Source: Bradyrhizobium glycinis (GTDB lineage Bacteria > Pseudomonadota > Alphaproteobacteria > Rhizobiales > Xanthobacteraceae). Taken from it: a DNA stretch of 64,000 nucleotides. The first letter of the stretch is position 1, and every line of letters begins with the position of its first letter. Made by a program: the position numbers and the translations under genes. The notes beneath the pieces are model-generated. The model ran no database searches, was not told the origin of the DNA, and saw only the letters and a program-made list of their open reading frames with translations. Location: contig NZ_JACCHQ010000006.1 in NCBI RefSeq assembly GCF_016031655.1, forward strand, positions 124,001 through 188,000, given 5' to 3'. Below are positions 63,333 to 64,000 of this stretch, in pieces.

Positions 63333-63624
63333 GCCGCGGGGCTCCTAAGACTACGAGGCACTGAGTTCCTGCGTAGTCAACGTTACCAGTCATTTCAACC
63401 GGAAAGCACGCGCGCGATTTGAGGCAAATGCCACGAAAAGGCCGATAACGGGGAAGTCAGAAGCCGAAAGCTGCGGCGATGCGTCTTCCTCGACGCAGAG
63501 TTGTGAATTACGCAAACCGCGATTGCGTCGAGACGCTGCCGAGGGCCCAGCGCCCGCCTGGGCGAATATCGGCCCTGGCGCGCCGGACTCGGACCTAGAC
63601 CTGGACTTGGACCTGCAGAAGGCT

Positions 63625-63753
63625 TCAGTGCCTGGAATCCGGATCGAGCGGGCCGGCGCTGGTTTGCCGGTCAGCCCAGGCCAGAACTGCGTCGAACACG
63701 ACAAAGATCGCGACGACAACAACGGTCACCAGCAACGCGTCAGCAGGCATCAT
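63625..63753 (-). CDS. Small single-span membrane peptide, 42 residues, unlisted in gene-size screens
   Basis: On the minus strand an ATG-ATG start is preceded directly by GGGAGGGG. It encodes MMPADALL, then VTVVVVAIFVVFDAVLAWAD (a membrane span of ~20 residues) and a short polar tail RQTSAGPLDPDSRH, followed by TGA. A perfect FNR/FixK box (63805-63818) is centred ~58 bases upstream of the first ATG, and AAAATAAT lies where a -10 would fall for a class II activated promoter (start near 63770). Size and control suggest a small subunit of an anaerobic or microaerobic membrane complex. No family recognised; the second ATG at 63750 fits the ribosome site better. Confidence 0.55.
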   Translation of the reverse strand: MMPADALLVTVVVVAIFVVFDAVLAWADRQTSAGPLDPDSRH

Positions 63754-63804
63754 CCCCTCCCGGATTTGTCTCCGGCATTATTTTGCGGGGCATGGCCGCC
63801 GTCA

Positions 63805-63818
63805 TTGATCGGGATCAA
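63805..63818. promoter_or_regulatory. FNR/FixK-type anaerobox
   Basis: TTGAT-CGGG-ATCAA is a perfect match to the TTGATNNNNATCAA site of FNR and FixK proteins. It is placed near -41.5 for the small gene on the minus strand, and lies 28 bases beyond the stop of the FNR-type gene at the right edge. Confidence 0.8.
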
Positions 63819-63845
63819 ATTGCCGAGAGCGTCGCGGAGATGAGG

Positions 63846-64000
63846 TCAGGCTGCGGCCATGGCCTCGACGCGGGCCGGATCGAGCAGGCTGATGCCGCCG
63901 TGAATGATCTCGATCACGCCCAGACGCTCCAGTTTGGTGAAGGTGCGGCTGACGGTCTCGATGGTCAGGCCGAGATAATCGGCAATGTCCTGGCGGCTCA
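63846..64000 (-). CDS. FNR/FixK-family regulator, C-terminal end only
   Basis: The frame runs off the right edge. The ~51 visible residues are a winged-helix end: SRQDIADYLGLTIETVSRTF, then TKLERLGVIEII and LLDPARVEAMAAA before the TGA. The recognition helix has E..SR (ETVSR), the triad that reads TTGA, in agreement with the perfect box 28 bases downstream. Whether it has the oxygen-sensing Cys cluster cannot be seen. It likely controls the small membrane gene next to it or itself. Confidence 0.85.
   Translation of the reverse strand, partial: SRQDIADYLGLTIETVSRTFTKLERLGVIEIIHGGISLLDPARVEAMAAA

Noticed and set aside
63588..63613. Short gacct-type tandem repeat (gacctagacctggacttgg)
   Set aside because: Too short and degenerate to call as a functional repeat.
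63390..63843. Open frames of ~105-110 codons on both strands near the right edge
   Set aside because: Low-complexity, no ribosome sites or family match; they overlap the better-supported 42-residue peptide and anaerobox.

Overview
The window is about 64 kb of high-GC alphaproteobacterial chromosome, most like Bradyrhizobium or a close relative. The grounds are codon bias, a RopB/Omp25-type porin, liv, Tct and TRAP uptake systems set beside acyl-CoA genes, palindromic intergenic repeats, and an FNR/FixK-type regulator next to a perfect anaerobox. I see no rRNA, tRNA, CRISPR array, phage or insertion sequence. The genes at both ends are cut by the window.

Layout. (1) 1-6.6 kb: a branched-chain-amino-acid-type ABC importer (livG end, livH, livM, binding protein, livF) with an acyl-CoA synthetase inside the operon, which suggests import of a carboxylic or aromatic acid that is then activated with CoA. 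(2) 6.6-9.1 kb: an AGE-family sugar epimerase/isomerase divergent from a PaaK-like AMP-binding enzyme. (3) 9.3-36.7 kb: a large surface-glycan locus, the most interesting part. Its right half (20.7-29.4 kb) is a nearly complete GDP-linked legionaminic acid pathway (legB, legC, legG, legI, legH, ptmE, ptmF-like, legF/ptmB, ptmA), with ptmE-ptmF-ptmB-ptmA in the order known from Campylobacter. Its left half (9.3-20.5 kb) looks like a second pathway for a different, unidentified CMP-activated ulosonate: a CBS-fused GHMP (heptokinase-like) kinase, a NeuB synthase fused to a second TIM barrel, a CMP-sugar synthetase, three SDRs, a stand-alone TIM-barrel isomerase, a large membrane protein, and an HddC-GmhB-like fusion. 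A flippase, a PhyH-type oxygenase, two HP-motif transferase-like proteins, a GT2 glycosyltransferase and a UDP-xylose synthase complete the locus.

(4) 36.7-40.2 kb: a serralysin-like M10 metalloprotease with four 369-bp tandem repeats, and a small exported protein. (5) 40.3-54.8 kb: carboxylic-acid metabolism. It holds a CaiB-type CoA-transferase, a porin, a TctCBA tripartite carrier, two crotonase-fold proteins, two adjacent class V aminotransferases, a GntR regulator, an FAD/Fe-S dehydrogenase and a GlcG/HbpS protein. An identical 12-mer in two promoter regions suggests the GntR protein controls both flanking units. (6) 55-62.3 kb: a catalytically dead caspase-like TPR protein, then a minus-strand unit with TRAP carrier dctPQM, an SDR and a molybdopterin oxidoreductase, preceded by twin palindromes spaced 21 bp. 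(7) 62.6-64 kb: a Crp-type regulator, an unlisted 42-residue membrane peptide under a perfect FNR/FixK box, and the end of an FNR/FixK-type regulator.
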